Shown piece after piece: positions 41,401 to 50,150 of a stretch of DNA of 64,000 nucleotides (the stretch's first letter is position 1; each line of letters starts with the position of its first letter). Made by a program: the position numbers and the translations under genes. The notes under the pieces are model-generated. The model saw only the letters and a program-made list of their open reading frames with translations. It had not been told where the DNA came from and made no database searches. This stretch comes from CAYLXX01 sp964484325 (GTDB lineage: Bacteria > Patescibacteriota > Microgenomatia > UBA1406 > GWC2-37-13): contig CAZAEE010000006.1 of NCBI GenBank assembly GCA_964484325.1, positions 7,225 to 71,224 on the forward strand, in the 5' to 3' direction.

Positions 41401-43440
41401 ATGACCGATATTCCGATTGAGCACCTTTCACGGACAAAACCACAGACGATTGCCCGGTTCAAGTATCTTGATATTGTGACGTTTAGCGATCTTTTGAATC
41501 ATTTCCCAACGCGGTATGAAAACTTTTCCTTAATTTCAGCTCTTAACCGGATACAAGCCGGTGAGAAGGTAACGGTACAGGGAATCATTCAAAAAGCCGA
41601 AAATGTCTACACAAAGCGGGGTTTCAAAATTCAAAAAGTACTTCTGAAAGATGACAATGGTTCAATTGAGCTTATCTGGTACAATCAACCCTATCTTATT
41701 CACACTCTTGGCGTGGGTGCCAAGCTTTCAGTCGCCGGTGAAGTAAAACAGTCTATTCAATCATTCTCCATGCAGCCGGTTGAGTACGAAGTAATTCATA
41801 ACGATCTGCCAACAATTCACACCGGCAGACTCGTACCTATTTATCCTGAAACAGGTGGACTATCATCTCGAACGATCCGTGAAAAAGTCTGGCAGGTTAT
41901 TGAGAAACAGAATGCTCTCATATCAGAGTGGCTTCCTGATGAACTTTTGAAAAATAATTTTTTAATCGATGAAAATCAGGCATACAACTCTGTTCATTTT
42001 CCCAAATCACTTAAAGAGGTTGAGTCGGCTCGAAAACGACTAAGTTTTGATGAGTTTTTTAGCATACAGCTGGCTACTCACCTTATTAAAAAAGAGTGGA
42101 AGAAAGAAACAGTCGGGCACATTTTTACTTCACACGGACAATCAAAAATTGATCATTTTGTTCAATCATTACCCTTTCAGTTAACTCAAGCTCAAAGAAA
42201 AGCAGTTCAAGATATTCTTTCAGACTTGATGGAAAAAACACCGATGAACAGATTCCTCCAGGGTGACGTTGGTTCAGGAAAAACCGTGGTGGCGGCGATT
42301 GCTTCATACTTCACGCATCTTAACGGATATCAAAGCTTCTATATGGCACCGACTGAAATCCTGGCTCAGCAACATTACGAGACGTTTAAAAAACTCTTTC
42401 AACATCTGCCAGTTACGATTGGTCTCCAGACTGGTTCCAAAAAAGTGATAATAAAGAAGAAAACTCCTAAAAGTCAGTACGATATCATTATTGGCACACA
42501 AGCTCTTCTTCATACTCAACCTGAAATGTCTCAGATAGGCTTGGTCATCGTTGACGAACAGCATCGTTTTGGGGTTGCTCAACGGGCGCTTCTTAAGCAA
42601 AAAGGTGTGAATCCCCATCTTTTAACAATGACCGCAACTCCTATTCCTCGCACCGTTGCCCTCACAGTTTATGGGGAGCTTGATATGTCGGTTCTTGATG
42701 AAATGCCCACCGGTAGACTGCCCGTGAAAACATACTTTGTTGCCCCCCATAAACGACAAAGCGCGTATGAATGGATAAAAAAACACATTACTGATGGAAA
42801 TCAGGTATTTGTCATTTGTCCATTAATCGAAGAATCAGAAGTTGAAACGCTAAAATCAATCAAAGCTGCCAAGGCTGAATATGAAAACTTAAAGCTGATC
42901 TTCTCCAAATCAAACGTTGCCCTTCTTCATGGCAAAATGAAGCCGGCCGAAAAAGAAGCCATTATGAATCAGTTTAAAACCCGTACCTGTCAAATACTCG
43001 TCTCCACCTCAGTTGTTGAGGTGGGAATTGATATACCCAATGCTACCATTATGATTATTGAAGGAGCCGAACGGTTTGGACTAGCTCAGTTGCATCAGCT
43101 TCGAGGACGAGTTGGAAGAAGCGACAAACAGTCATACTGTCTTTTGTATAGTGATGCCCAAGATGAAAGAAGTCGTCGAAGGCTGAGTTTCTTTTCAAAA
43201 ACCTTAAGTGGACTAGAACTGGCCGAATATGATCTGAAAATCAGAGGTCCAGGTGATCTGTTTGGTACTCGTCAACACGGGTACAGAGATTTAAAGATAG
43301 CTAGCTTTTCCGATCTTCCGTTGATTGAAGCCACTCGCCGAGCAGTCAATTTTTTTATGAACACGTATAACCTGAAGGACTTTCCCGAGGTAGCTAAGCG
43401 AATTGAGAAGTATAAAGTCCACTTGATCACCAGAGACTAA
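41401..43440 (+). CDS. recG: ATP-dependent DNA helicase RecG
   Basis: Branch-migrating helicase for stalled forks and recombination. 679 residues. The N-terminal wedge/OB domain (~1-190; YFP-like DLLNHFPTRYENFS, VTVQGIIQKAENV) is followed by helicase domain 1 with Walker A GDVGSGKT (288-295), DEQHRFG and TATPIPRT, and domain 2 with LLHGKMKPAEKEAIM, IDIPNATIMIIEGAERFGLAQLHQLRGRVGR and the TRG-like IRGPGDLFGTRQHG. Complete, with normal length. Confidence 0.97.
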   Translation: MTDIPIEHLSRTKPQTIARFKYLDIVTFSDLLNHFPTRYENFSLISALNRIQAGEKVTVQGIIQKAENVYTKRGFKIQKVLLKDDNGSIELIWYNQPYLIHTLGVGAKLSVAGEVKQSIQSFSMQPVEYEVIHNDLPTIHTGRLVPIYPETGGLSSRTIREKVWQVIEKQNALISEWLPDELLKNNFLIDENQAYNSVHFPKSLKEVESARKRLSFDEFFSIQLATHLIKKEWKKETVGHIFTSHGQSKIDHFVQSLPFQLTQAQRKAVQDILSDLMEKTPMNRFLQGDVGSGKTVVAAIASYFTHLNGYQSFYMAPTEILAQQHYETFKKLFQHLPVTIGLQTGSKKVIIKKKTPKSQYDIIIGTQALLHTQPEMSQIGLVIVDEQHRFGVAQRALLKQKGVNPHLLTMTATPIPRTVALTVYGELDMSVLDEMPTGRLPVKTYFVAPHKRQSAYEWIKKHITDGNQVFVICPLIEESEVETLKSIKAAKAEYENLKLIFSKSNVALLHGKMKPAEKEAIMNQFKTRTCQILVSTSVVEVGIDIPNATIMIIEGAERFGLAQLHQLRGRVGRSDKQSYCLLYSDAQDERSRRRLSFFSKTLSGLELAEYDLKIRGPGDLFGTRQHGYRDLKIASFSDLPLIEATRRAVNFFMNTYNLKDFPEVAKRIEKYKVHLITRD

Positions 43441-43466
43441 AATCTGTTCATATCCGCCAGATCACC

Positions 43467-43495
43467 TTGCTAATTTTGCCTGTATTTGCTAAGAT
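43467..43495 (+). promoter_or_regulatory. promoter of rpmF-nusB-rnc run
   Basis: TTGCTA (43467-43472), a 17-base spacer, TAAGAT (43490-43495), then 7 bases to the rpmF ATG. The TTG of the -35 box is in frame with rpmF but is not its start. Confidence 0.6.
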
Positions 43496-43502
43496 ATCTC
43501 CT

Positions 43503-43652
43503 ATGGCACCGTTACCAAAACGAAAACATTCCACGCAGCGAAAAGGCAAAAGGTTACACTCACGAGCTAAGAGTCTGCCTCAACTAGTCAAATGTAGTAA
43601 CTGTGGTAAGCTTAAAATACCCCACAGACCATGTAAGAATTGTGGCAAGTAA
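43503..43652 (+). CDS. rpmF: 50S ribosomal protein L32
   Basis: A 49-residue protein opening MAPLPKRKHS with a basic middle and a zinc ribbon CSNCGKLKIPHRPCKNCGK, the four-Cys form of L32. The upstream in-frame TTG is part of the promoter. It lies 3 bases before nusB. Confidence 0.94.
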   Translation: MAPLPKRKHSTQRKGKRLHSRAKSLPQLVKCSNCGKLKIPHRPCKNCGK

Positions 43653-43655
43653 CGT

Positions 43656-44006
43656 ATGGACAAGCGTCATCTGGAGCGAATAAAAGTCATTCAGAACTTG
43701 TTTGCTGCCTCATATAATCTTCAAGGCAATCTACCGTACACTGATAGCCCCGTTACCCAGGATATTTTGAAACATCTAACTGCAATAGATGAAAAAATCC
43801 TTGCCTATGCACCGAAGTTTCCCATTGATCGGATTGCCAAAACTGACTTGATGATCTTGCGGTTGGCAGTCTATGAGCTTGAAATCGAGAAAAAAGAGCC
43901 CGAAAAAGTCATCATCAATGAGGCTGTTGAGCTAGCAAAAGAACTCGGAGGGGACCGGTCGTATGCATTTATCAATGCTGTACTAGGAAATGTGGTAAAA
44001 CATTAA
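43656..44006 (+). CDS. nusB: transcription antitermination factor NusB
   Basis: A 116-residue all-helical protein with the NusB landmarks: HLERIKVIQNLFAASYN, IDRIAKTDLMILRLAVYEL and VIINEAVELAKELGGDRSYAFINAVLG. It binds boxA RNA with S10 during rRNA transcription. A compact family member (usual ~140). It lies between rpmF and rnc with 1-3 base gaps. Confidence 0.94.
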   Translation: MDKRHLERIKVIQNLFAASYNLQGNLPYTDSPVTQDILKHLTAIDEKILAYAPKFPIDRIAKTDLMILRLAVYELEIEKKEPEKVIINEAVELAKELGGDRSYAFINAVLGNVVKH

Positions 44007-44007
44007 T

Positions 44008-44700
44008 ATGGTAGATCAATTTAAACCACTTGAGGAAGCAATTCAAATAACCTTTAAAGATAGAAGTCTTCTTGAAAATGTGTTTATCCATCGATCATAT
44101 CTCAATGAGCACAAAAAATTTTCTATGCCGTCAAACGAGAAACTCGAGTTTTTGGGAGACAGTGTTTTATCTTTGATCACTTCTATTTACTTATACAGAA
44201 AATACCCTCTTCTTCAAGAAGGTGATTATACAGACATCAAGGCCGCGATTGTGCGAACTGAGAGTCTGGCTGAGGTGGCCAAAAAACTGAAATTAGGCTC
44301 GTACCTTTATCTCTCCAAAGGCGAAGAACGGGGGAATGGCCGATCAAATATGAATATTTTAGCCGACTGCTTTGAGGCTTTAATCGCGGCTATTTTTATT
44401 GACCAGAGCTTTGAATCTGGCTATCAATTTGTCGTCAAACATCTTTTTAAAGATCGACTCGACCACATCGTTGAGTATAAACTCTATCTCTCGCCCAAAA
44501 GCCGGCTTCAGGAGATCGCCCAAGCCCGCTACCGGGTTTTACCGATATATAATACGGTTGAAGAGAGTGGCCCAGAACATAATAAGCACTTCAAAGTAAG
44601 CGTTTCTGTAAAAGGAAAGCGCCTTGCAGAAGGCATCGGCAGCTCAAAAAAAATGGCCGAGGAACATGCAGCCAAGAATGCCTTGGCAAAGATCGGCTGA
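44008..44700 (+). CDS. rnc: ribonuclease III
   Basis: A 230-residue double-strand-specific endoribonuclease that processes rRNA. The catalytic domain has the signature NEKLEFLGDSVLSL (43-56) with Glu47 and Asp51, and DCFEALIAAIFID for the second metal site. The C-terminal dsRNA-binding domain (~160-230) ends KKMAEEHAAKNALAKI. Its TGA stop confirms that UGA terminates translation here. Confidence 0.97.
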   Translation: MVDQFKPLEEAIQITFKDRSLLENVFIHRSYLNEHKKFSMPSNEKLEFLGDSVLSLITSIYLYRKYPLLQEGDYTDIKAAIVRTESLAEVAKKLKLGSYLYLSKGEERGNGRSNMNILADCFEALIAAIFIDQSFESGYQFVVKHLFKDRLDHIVEYKLYLSPKSRLQEIAQARYRVLPIYNTVEESGPEHNKHFKVSVSVKGKRLAEGIGSSKKMAEEHAAKNALAKIG

Positions 44701-44711
44701 TATTGTATAAT
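44683..44711 (+). promoter_or_regulatory. rpsP promoter
   Basis: TTGGCA (44683-44688), inside the end of rnc, a 17-base spacer, TATAAT (44706-44711), and ATG 10 bases later. Confidence 0.72.
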
Positions 44712-44721
44712 TCATCTCTAT

Positions 44722-44964
44722 ATGGCAGTCACCTTACGATTAATGCGATTTGGCAAAAAAGACCAACCTTCCTACCGTATTGTTGCGCTTGATAAGCGTA
44801 AAAAACGAGACGGATCCTATTTGGAAAACGTCGGTATTTACAATCCTATGACCGAGCCGGCTACCTTAAAGATCAATAAGGAACGCTTCAATTACTGGGT
44901 CTCAAAAGGGGCTGAGCTGTCAGAAGGTATGCGTAAGCTTCTTAAGAGACACAAACCAAGTTGA
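44722..44964 (+). CDS. rpsP: 30S ribosomal protein S16
   Basis: An 80-residue protein with VTLRLMRFGKKDQPSYRIVA at the start, DGSYLENVGIYNP and a C-terminal GAELSEGMRKLL helix, typical of S16. It converges with the PilO-like gene, 4 bases apart. Confidence 0.96.
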   Translation: MAVTLRLMRFGKKDQPSYRIVALDKRKKRDGSYLENVGIYNPMTEPATLKINKERFNYWVSKGAELSEGMRKLLKRHKPS

Positions 44965-44968
44965 GGGT

Positions 44969-45628
44969 TTAAAAAGGGTTTTCTTTCGTTTTATAGTCTA
45001 TCACTGATAAATCTTCATTAGAGTCTTTGACAATTATCGACGTTTTATTCTGAATCTCTTGCATAAGTTCAATCTGGTTGGTCGTCAATTGAGGAAGTTC
45101 CTGAGAAGTAGTATCTGTCTTTTTACTGTAAAAGTTAAGAGCTAAGTTAATTTGGCCGACTTTTTCTGAAGTATAGCCGATTGACTCATTGGTTACTAAC
45201 CGACCACCGCCAAACTGATAATTTTGAAGAAATTTGAAAAAAGCATCAGCGTCACCATCACCGTTAACCGTTACTTGGAGTTTTTCGGGGGAAGCGAGAG
45301 AAAGATTGATCGTATATTTGGATATGCTAAAGCCTGTCTTATTTGACAGTTCCTCAAGAGCAAAAAGAATTGAAAAATAGTCTTCTTCGTTTGGCACAAG
45401 CTGCGTTAAAAGCTTGTTATAGTTCTCGATCTGACTGGCTGTTAACGACTTGTTTGTCTCAATAACTGAGAGTTTTTTTTGTAATTTATCGATGTCACTG
45501 TGGACTGAGTCAACATCTTGTTGAGTTCTGAGAAGGTTTTTCGTGGTTAAGACGATCAGCCCGATTAAAATAATAAAAATCACCGGCAAAATTAGAAGGG
45601 ACCGATAGCGATTAAATATGAGTTCCAT
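44969..45628 (-). CDS. pilO: PilO-like type IV pilus assembly protein
   Basis: About 219 residues from the ATG that overlaps the end of the PilN-like gene. It has one N-terminal membrane helix (~10-30), a coiled-coil (~32-70) and a ferredoxin-like periplasmic domain (~90-170), the PilO architecture. It forms the inner-membrane alignment complex with PilM and PilN. Assignment is by architecture, position and a short match around LVPNEEDYFSILFALEELSNKTG. Confidence 0.75.
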   Translation of the reverse strand: MELIFNRYRSLLILPVIFIILIGLIVLTTKNLLRTQQDVDSVHSDIDKLQKKLSVIETNKSLTASQIENYNKLLTQLVPNEEDYFSILFALEELSNKTGFSISKYTINLSLASPEKLQVTVNGDGDADAFFKFLQNYQFGGGRLVTNESIGYTSEKVGQINLALNFYSKKTDTTSQELPQLTTNQIELMQEIQNKTSIIVKDSNEDLSVIDYKTKENPF

Positions 45629-46208
45629 TAAGATTTTTGAACTTACCATGAAAGTGCAGCTGATAGCCCTGATTGGCAACTGGCGTATTATTGGTAATAC
45701 TACTTCTTTCAGCAATCGTCAGATTGTTAAGGGTTAATTCAGAGAAGTTATCGAGAAAATTCTCCGATTCTATAAAGTGAAGAAACTGATATGCTTGATC
45801 AAATGCAGGGAACCCGACTACAAAATCTGTGACTTTATTTTTATCAAGTGTCATCGACTGTAAAACGGGAGAATTTGAAGAAAATACAAGCAAGTCTTTC
45901 AATAGATTATAGTAAGGTAAAAACTGCGCATCATCTTTAAGAAATGTCGTCACTTGATCTTCTTTACGAGAAAAATAGAGAATCTGGGCTTCAATATCCT
46001 GATTTTCATTGATTTTTGCGATAAGGTTCGCTTTTTGCTGATTGTAGTCATTCAGTTTTAAACGTAAAAATAAGAAAAAAGCATTAATACCTAAGAAGAT
46101 GAAAAAAAGAAACAAACCGACCCAGATTGAGTACTGTTCGATTCTGCGCACAATGGGAGGAGGACCTGTTTGGTTGTCAAGGCGTAAAAGGTTAATCCGT
46201 TTTTTCAT
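45612..46208 (-). CDS. pilN: PilN-like type IV pilus assembly protein
   Basis: A 198-residue protein starting MKKRINLLR, the short cytoplasmic NLLP-type peptide by which PilN binds PilM. A membrane helix (~30-52), a coiled-coil and a small alpha/beta domain follow. It overlaps PilM by 4 bases and the PilO-like gene by 17, fixing the order M-N-O. Confidence 0.8.
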   Translation of the reverse strand: MKKRINLLRLDNQTGPPPIVRRIEQYSIWVGLFLFFIFLGINAFFLFLRLKLNDYNQQKANLIAKINENQDIEAQILYFSRKEDQVTTFLKDDAQFLPYYNLLKDLLVFSSNSPVLQSMTLDKNKVTDFVVGFPAFDQAYQFLHFIESENFLDNFSELTLNNLTIAERSSITNNTPVANQGYQLHFHGKFKNLNGTHI

Positions 46209-47230
46209 GCCAATGATCCACCTATAACTGAAATGAAAGACGACATAGTGGAAGCAAAGGATGAGGCAATCGTATTTTGAGAAACAAGCGAATTAATGGG
46301 GAAGTTTTCTACCGGTATCGAAAAGTGGCCTTTGAGACTACCAAAAAGAGTAGGGCAGTAACCATCAAGATTATAGATATAGATATTTGAAGTTGTTAAG
46401 TTGTATCGCTCACGGGTAAGTAACATAAATCTTTCAATTTCTTGGTTAAATTCTTTCAACCCTGGAGAAATGATCGACACTACAGATTTCACTCGTTCAG
46501 GGTCTTGAGATCTTATGGCTTCATAAGCCTGCTGATCATTAATGTTTAAATTCACTTTCACCTCTTTCATAAAAAGATCAAGTCCAATCTTAAATGCTCT
46601 CACAAGTACCAAAAGAGAGCTCGCGTGATCTAAAAGATATAGCGATGTCTGTGTGAAACCAAAGTTCACAAGAATTGAAGCAGTACCCGGCTGATGCGGT
46701 ATTTTTTTAAAGAGTTCACCACTGATTTTTCCGACTGCGCTCAGCTCATTTTCTAGGTTAAGCGGCATCAGACGGGCTTTTTCAACGGTCTTTTTCACTC
46801 GTTCGATGATTTTTTTTGGGCTGGCTGCGATAAATAGCAATAATTTTTTGGTCGCGGGGTTTTCACTTAATATCTCGATATCCAAAGTAGTTTCCTCAAT
46901 CGGCATAGGTATAAACTCGTCAGCTTGATAGCGTATCGCCGCCAGAAGCTCTTTCTCTTTAAGCTGGGGCATCTCGATAATTTGTGAAAAGGTGTAGGCG
47001 TCAGGCACAATAACATTGACTTCTTTTTTTCTGATTCTTAAATTGGCTGCAAGCTGGGTGATAATTTCGGCTTGTCGGTCGATCAAGTCCGGGTTTTCGG
47101 TAGAGTAAAAGAACGGAATTGTATCTTTATACCCCATGGCCAGAAGTTCGACTTGGCCACCTTGATAACGGGTATCAGTCATCCGGGTAAATCTTTCTCC
47201 TAAATCTATGGTAAAGAGTTTGGCATCCAT
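46205..47230 (-). CDS. pilM: PilM-like actin-fold pilus assembly ATPase
   Basis: A 341-residue cytosolic protein of the PilM/FtsA-like fold: FTIDLGERFTRMT at the start (phosphate-1), VIVPDAYTFSQIIEMPQLKEKELLAAIRYQADEFIP, which is characteristic of PilM, then the LNLENELSAVGK region. It binds the PilN N-terminus below the membrane. TATATT lies 5 bases before the ATG. Confidence 0.88.
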   Translation of the reverse strand: MDAKLFTIDLGERFTRMTDTRYQGGQVELLAMGYKDTIPFFYSTENPDLIDRQAEIITQLAANLRIRKKEVNVIVPDAYTFSQIIEMPQLKEKELLAAIRYQADEFIPMPIEETTLDIEILSENPATKKLLLFIAASPKKIIERVKKTVEKARLMPLNLENELSAVGKISGELFKKIPHQPGTASILVNFGFTQTSLYLLDHASSLLVLVRAFKIGLDLFMKEVKVNLNINDQQAYEAIRSQDPERVKSVVSIISPGLKEFNQEIERFMLLTRERYNLTTSNIYIYNLDGYCPTLFGSLKGHFSIPVENFPINSLVSQNTIASSFASTMSSFISVIGGSLA

Positions 47231-47287
47231 ATAAAAATATACCTCATTTACAGTATTGCCTAAAACATTTAGTAAGTCAAGAGAGTA

Positions 47288-47887
47288 TTATTGATTTCTT
47301 ACCCTGATTGCGACGTCATAGTGCAGGTTCGCTTGTTCTTCAAGACGATCTGAAGCACAGGTATTACTGGGGGAGTTACTATAACATACATCATAGGATA
47401 GTTTAACAACAGGTTGTGAGTACAGTTGTTTTAACTCACAGGAGAAGGCAACATTGGTCACTATAACACGATCAGTAGTTAAGTCAGTTGTCAGGTTTCC
47501 TCCAAATGGCGTGGAAAGAAAATAACTCATTTTGTTACTTGCATTGATGAAGCCAAATTCGCTTCCTGCCTGTCTATGAGAAAAATAGATCGAGGTTAAC
47601 TGGGGATTAAATGGACCAGGATAGATTCCAACAGTGTTACAAATCTGATTTGTTAGAGTCTGATTGGTAAAAATCCCTGTGGCATTTGTTTTGACTTCCG
47701 ACTCGAATCTATTGAGGATAGTATCACCTTGCTGTTTCACCTGAGTTAACCGGATGACTTTTGCCTCCTGTTGCATGATGGCAAAGACGATGTTAAATAG
47801 CGCCGGTAACGTTAATGCAATGACACCAGTTATTACTATAACTTCGACTAGAGTAAATGCCCGTTTTTTTGATGAGTTTATTCCCAT
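47288..47887 (-). CDS. type IV prepilin-like protein (PilW/PilJ-type minor pilin)
   Basis: A 199-residue protein with a short basic leader and the prepilin site KKRA-FTLVEVIVITGV, followed by a hydrophobic helix (~10-32). The usual Gly before the cleavage point is Ala, which still permits cleavage in some prepilins. The C-terminal domain is beta-rich with several Cys. Size and position (last of the prepilin run) suggest a minor pilin of the PilW/GspJ type. Confidence 0.8.
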   Translation of the reverse strand: MGINSSKKRAFTLVEVIVITGVIALTLPALFNIVFAIMQQEAKVIRLTQVKQQGDTILNRFESEVKTNATGIFTNQTLTNQICNTVGIYPGPFNPQLTSIYFSHRQAGSEFGFINASNKMSYFLSTPFGGNLTTDLTTDRVIVTNVAFSCELKQLYSQPVVKLSYDVCYSNSPSNTCASDRLEEQANLHYDVAIRVRNQ

Positions 47888-48333
47888 ACTGCGTACGTTT
47901 GAATAAGTTGTAATGACTGAGGCGTTCCACCAGCTTCATTCCAACTAATAATAATATCAGCTTTGACCTGGTTGTCACTATTAAAACTGATGAGTGTCAC
48001 TTTTCGGGTATAAATAGTCGGGTTCAGCTGACCAAGCGGACAATTTGAAGCAGGTGCCGGCCAAAAATCACTAATAGGGGATGACGGAAAACAGTAAGTT
48101 AATCCTGAAGTTGTTGCTCGGGCAACAAAAGCTTCCCAACTAAACTCTTTTTGCTCAGTCAACCACTCACCCAGTTCTTCACTGTATCGGGTAGCAATTA
48201 ACCGGTGCTCAGAAGCTTTCAAATTACGTAATGTCGCAACTGAAATAGTTACTGCCGAAACAAAAAAAAGGCCGACTATGGTGATAAAAACAAGCAGCTC
48301 AACCAGACTGAAGCCATTTTTTTTTGTTGTCAT
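47878..48333 (-). CDS. type IV prepilin-like protein (PilV/GspI-type)
   Basis: A 151-residue protein from the ATG of MTTKKNGFSLVELL. Prepilin motif KKNG-FSLVELLVFITIVG then a hydrophobic helix, and a ~115-residue head with few Cys. Overlaps neighbours on both sides (10 bases with the next gene, 4 with the previous). Likely a minor pilin. Confidence 0.83.
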   Translation of the reverse strand: MTTKKNGFSLVELLVFITIVGLFFVSAVTISVATLRNLKASEHRLIATRYSEELGEWLTEQKEFSWEAFVARATTSGLTYCFPSSPISDFWPAPASNCPLGQLNPTIYTRKVTLISFNSDNQVKADIIISWNEAGGTPQSLQLIQTYAVWE

Positions 48334-48833
48334 GATCCTCCTCCACATACCAACTTTGCTCCTGTAATATTACCGGTTGTAGTAACAGTAATTGAATAAC
48401 AGTTAGTATTATTTGTCGTACTTAAGGGTATCGTTTGTAAAGAGCTAACCGAGCCGTAAATTGGATTAAAAGTTATTGTTGTGTTGGTATTCGATTGAAC
48501 TGATGTATCGAAACTATATTGCTGAATCGTGGGATTTGACGGGCAGACAGCTTTTAAGCTATATCCAGATCTAGTTATGACAACACTATACCCTGCAAAA
48601 GTATACGATGACCCATTACATTGAGGCGAGATCTCGGAATGAATGCTTTTTTGTTTCGCAAGCTCTAAAACATCAACCAACTTTGAACCTTCAGCGTCAA
48701 GTACTTTTTTGTTATTAAACTCATTATAAAACGCGACAGTGACGCCGGACATCATGACGATAATCGAGGCTACTATAATCAGTTCAATGATGGTAAAGCC
48801 CTTCTTTCCTTGTGAATCGGTTGTGTTTCGCAT
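48330..48833 (-). CDS. type IV prepilin-like protein (GspH/FimT-type)
   Basis: A 167-residue protein from the ATG at 48833, 1 base after the upstream stop. Prepilin motif QGKKG-FTIIELIIVASIIV, long hydrophobic helix, then an AEGSKLVDVLELAKQKSI stretch typical of GspH/FimT minor pilins that prime pilus assembly. The beta-rich head has three Cys. Longer in-frame readings upstream lack a plausible start. Confidence 0.82.
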   Translation of the reverse strand: MRNTTDSQGKKGFTIIELIIVASIIVMMSGVTVAFYNEFNNKKVLDAEGSKLVDVLELAKQKSIHSEISPQCNGSSYTFAGYSVVITRSGYSLKAVCPSNPTIQQYSFDTSVQSNTNTTITFNPIYGSVSSLQTIPLSTTNNTNCYSITVTTTGNITGAKLVCGGGS

Positions 48834-48834
48834 A

Positions 48835-49266
48835 TCAGGGACACGATCCAGTGCAGGATCCGTATGGGGTGATAATATAGACAGCACCCGTGGTTTCAAG
48901 AGTTGTTGAAATTTCGTAGTAACCGCAGTAGGCGCCACCGGGATTATTATTGCATCCGCTTCCTCTTGATCTATCAGTCCAAGCACTATATGTATATGTA
49001 CTAAAACTACTCGGAGGTGTTGGACCGATTTGCATATAACCACTAGAAACTAAAACAGCAGGTACTTGCCCATTGGTTGGGTAATAAGAAATATTACTTC
49101 GAAACTGTTCTAATGCTCCTCTTAACTGCTCCATATCTGTTTTTCGCCTGGCATCTCGTGACTGTTTAGAGACACTGGTGAAACTCAGTGCAGCCACACT
49201 CATCAATAAAGCTAAAATAGCAATGACGACAAGCATTTCAATCAGCGTAAAACCGTTTTTTTTCAT
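48835..49266 (-). CDS. type IV prepilin-like protein
   Basis: A 143-residue protein starting MKKNG-FTLIEMLVVIAI. The hydrophobic helix is followed by SKQSRDARRKTDMEQLRGAL, the GspG/PilE-type arrangement seen in major pseudopilins. The head carries a Cys-x-GGAYCGYY segment and a C-terminal Cys pair. It starts 1 base after the upstream gene's stop. Confidence 0.85.
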   Translation of the reverse strand: MKKNGFTLIEMLVVIAILALLMSVAALSFTSVSKQSRDARRKTDMEQLRGALEQFRSNISYYPTNGQVPAVLVSSGYMQIGPTPPSSFSTYTYSAWTDRSRGSGCNNNPGGAYCGYYEISTTLETTGAVYIITPYGSCTGSCP

Positions 49267-49267
49267 A

Positions 49268-49693
49268 CTATTGCTGGTTGGTAACTGTAAATGGTGTAGA
49301 AGAACCTTCAAGATTTGCTGTGACTGAATAGTTTGTGTTTATAGGAGTATTCTCAGTATACGTATACCTATAATTGACGGATGGACTTCCATACGCGGCA
49401 TTAATTGGATCTAAAACTGCAATCGAATTTGACGAATCACACGATGCAAGTACGGCTCCATCCAATAATCTTGTAGAAATTGTCGGATAAGCTTGATTAG
49501 CCGCAAAGTACGTCTCCATACATTTTTGAAGAGTTAACAGATCTCCACGTCTTTTGACATCTCGAGCTTTTTTTTGGGCTGCTGAAAAGGAAACAGTCAC
49601 AAAACTTACGAGAATACTAATTATTCCGACAACAACCAATATTTCAATTAACGTGAAACCTCTTTTTTTACGATGAGTATTTATGATTTTCAT
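49268..49693 (-). CDS. type IV prepilin-like protein
   Basis: A 141-residue protein with the leader MKIINTHRKKRG and cleavage site before FTLIEILVVVGII. KKARDVKRRGDLLTLQKCM follows, as in GspG-like pilins, with a small beta-sheet head. It overlaps the upstream prepilin by 4 bases. Confidence 0.85.
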   Translation of the reverse strand: MKIINTHRKKRGFTLIEILVVVGIISILVSFVTVSFSAAQKKARDVKRRGDLLTLQKCMETYFAANQAYPTISTRLLDGAVLASCDSSNSIAVLDPINAAYGSPSVNYRYTYTENTPINTNYSVTANLEGSSTPFTVTNQQ

Positions 49694-50112
49694 GGTGAAT
49701 TAATAGTAAAACATTTAGCGCTTGAACAGGTAAACCCTCCGGGACATGTAACCCCAACCGGGTCTCCGCCATTTTCAAGACAAGACGACAGTGAATATGT
49801 CCTTGTGGCAGATGTGTAGGCATAGTAATACGTACCTGATGCTATTGGATCAGTTGGCATTATTGCTATATATGTCGGGCTTAAATAAGTACCTAAACTG
49901 GAATATCCTGCTGCATTAGGATAGTCTGGAGAAGATTGATCATTTTTATACAACTCAAGCGCACTCTGCAGTTGTTTCATGTCATTTTTCCGCTGAGCAT
50001 CACGACCTCGCTGACGAGCTGCGATAAAGTTTGGTACTGCCAAGATCGACAATATACCAATTATGGCAATGACTATTAATAATTCTAATAATGTAAACCC
50101 GTTTCTTTGCAT
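49690..50112 (-). CDS. type IV prepilin-like protein
   Basis: A 140-residue protein with a minimal leader MQRNG and FTLLELLIVIAIIGILSILA. RGRDAQRKNDMKQLQSALELY follows and the C-terminus has a Cys-stabilised loop (CPGGFTCSSAKC). It is the first prepilin in the minus-strand run, with a promoter TTGACT-N18-TAGTAT (50121-50150) 8 bases upstream. Confidence 0.86.
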   Translation of the reverse strand: MQRNGFTLLELLIVIAIIGILSILAVPNFIAARQRGRDAQRKNDMKQLQSALELYKNDQSSPDYPNAAGYSSLGTYLSPTYIAIMPTDPIASGTYYYAYTSATRTYSLSSCLENGGDPVGVTCPGGFTCSSAKCFTINSP

Positions 50113-50120
50113 TTAGTTTA

Positions 50121-50150
50121 ATACTAGAGGAGCGTATAAGGAAAAGTCAA
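50121..50150 (-). promoter_or_regulatory. promoter of minus-strand prepilin run
   Basis: Minus strand TTGACT (50145-50150), an 18-base spacer, TAGTAT (50121-50126), then 8 bases to the ATG at 50112. It lies across the end of the delta'-like gene. Confidence 0.5.
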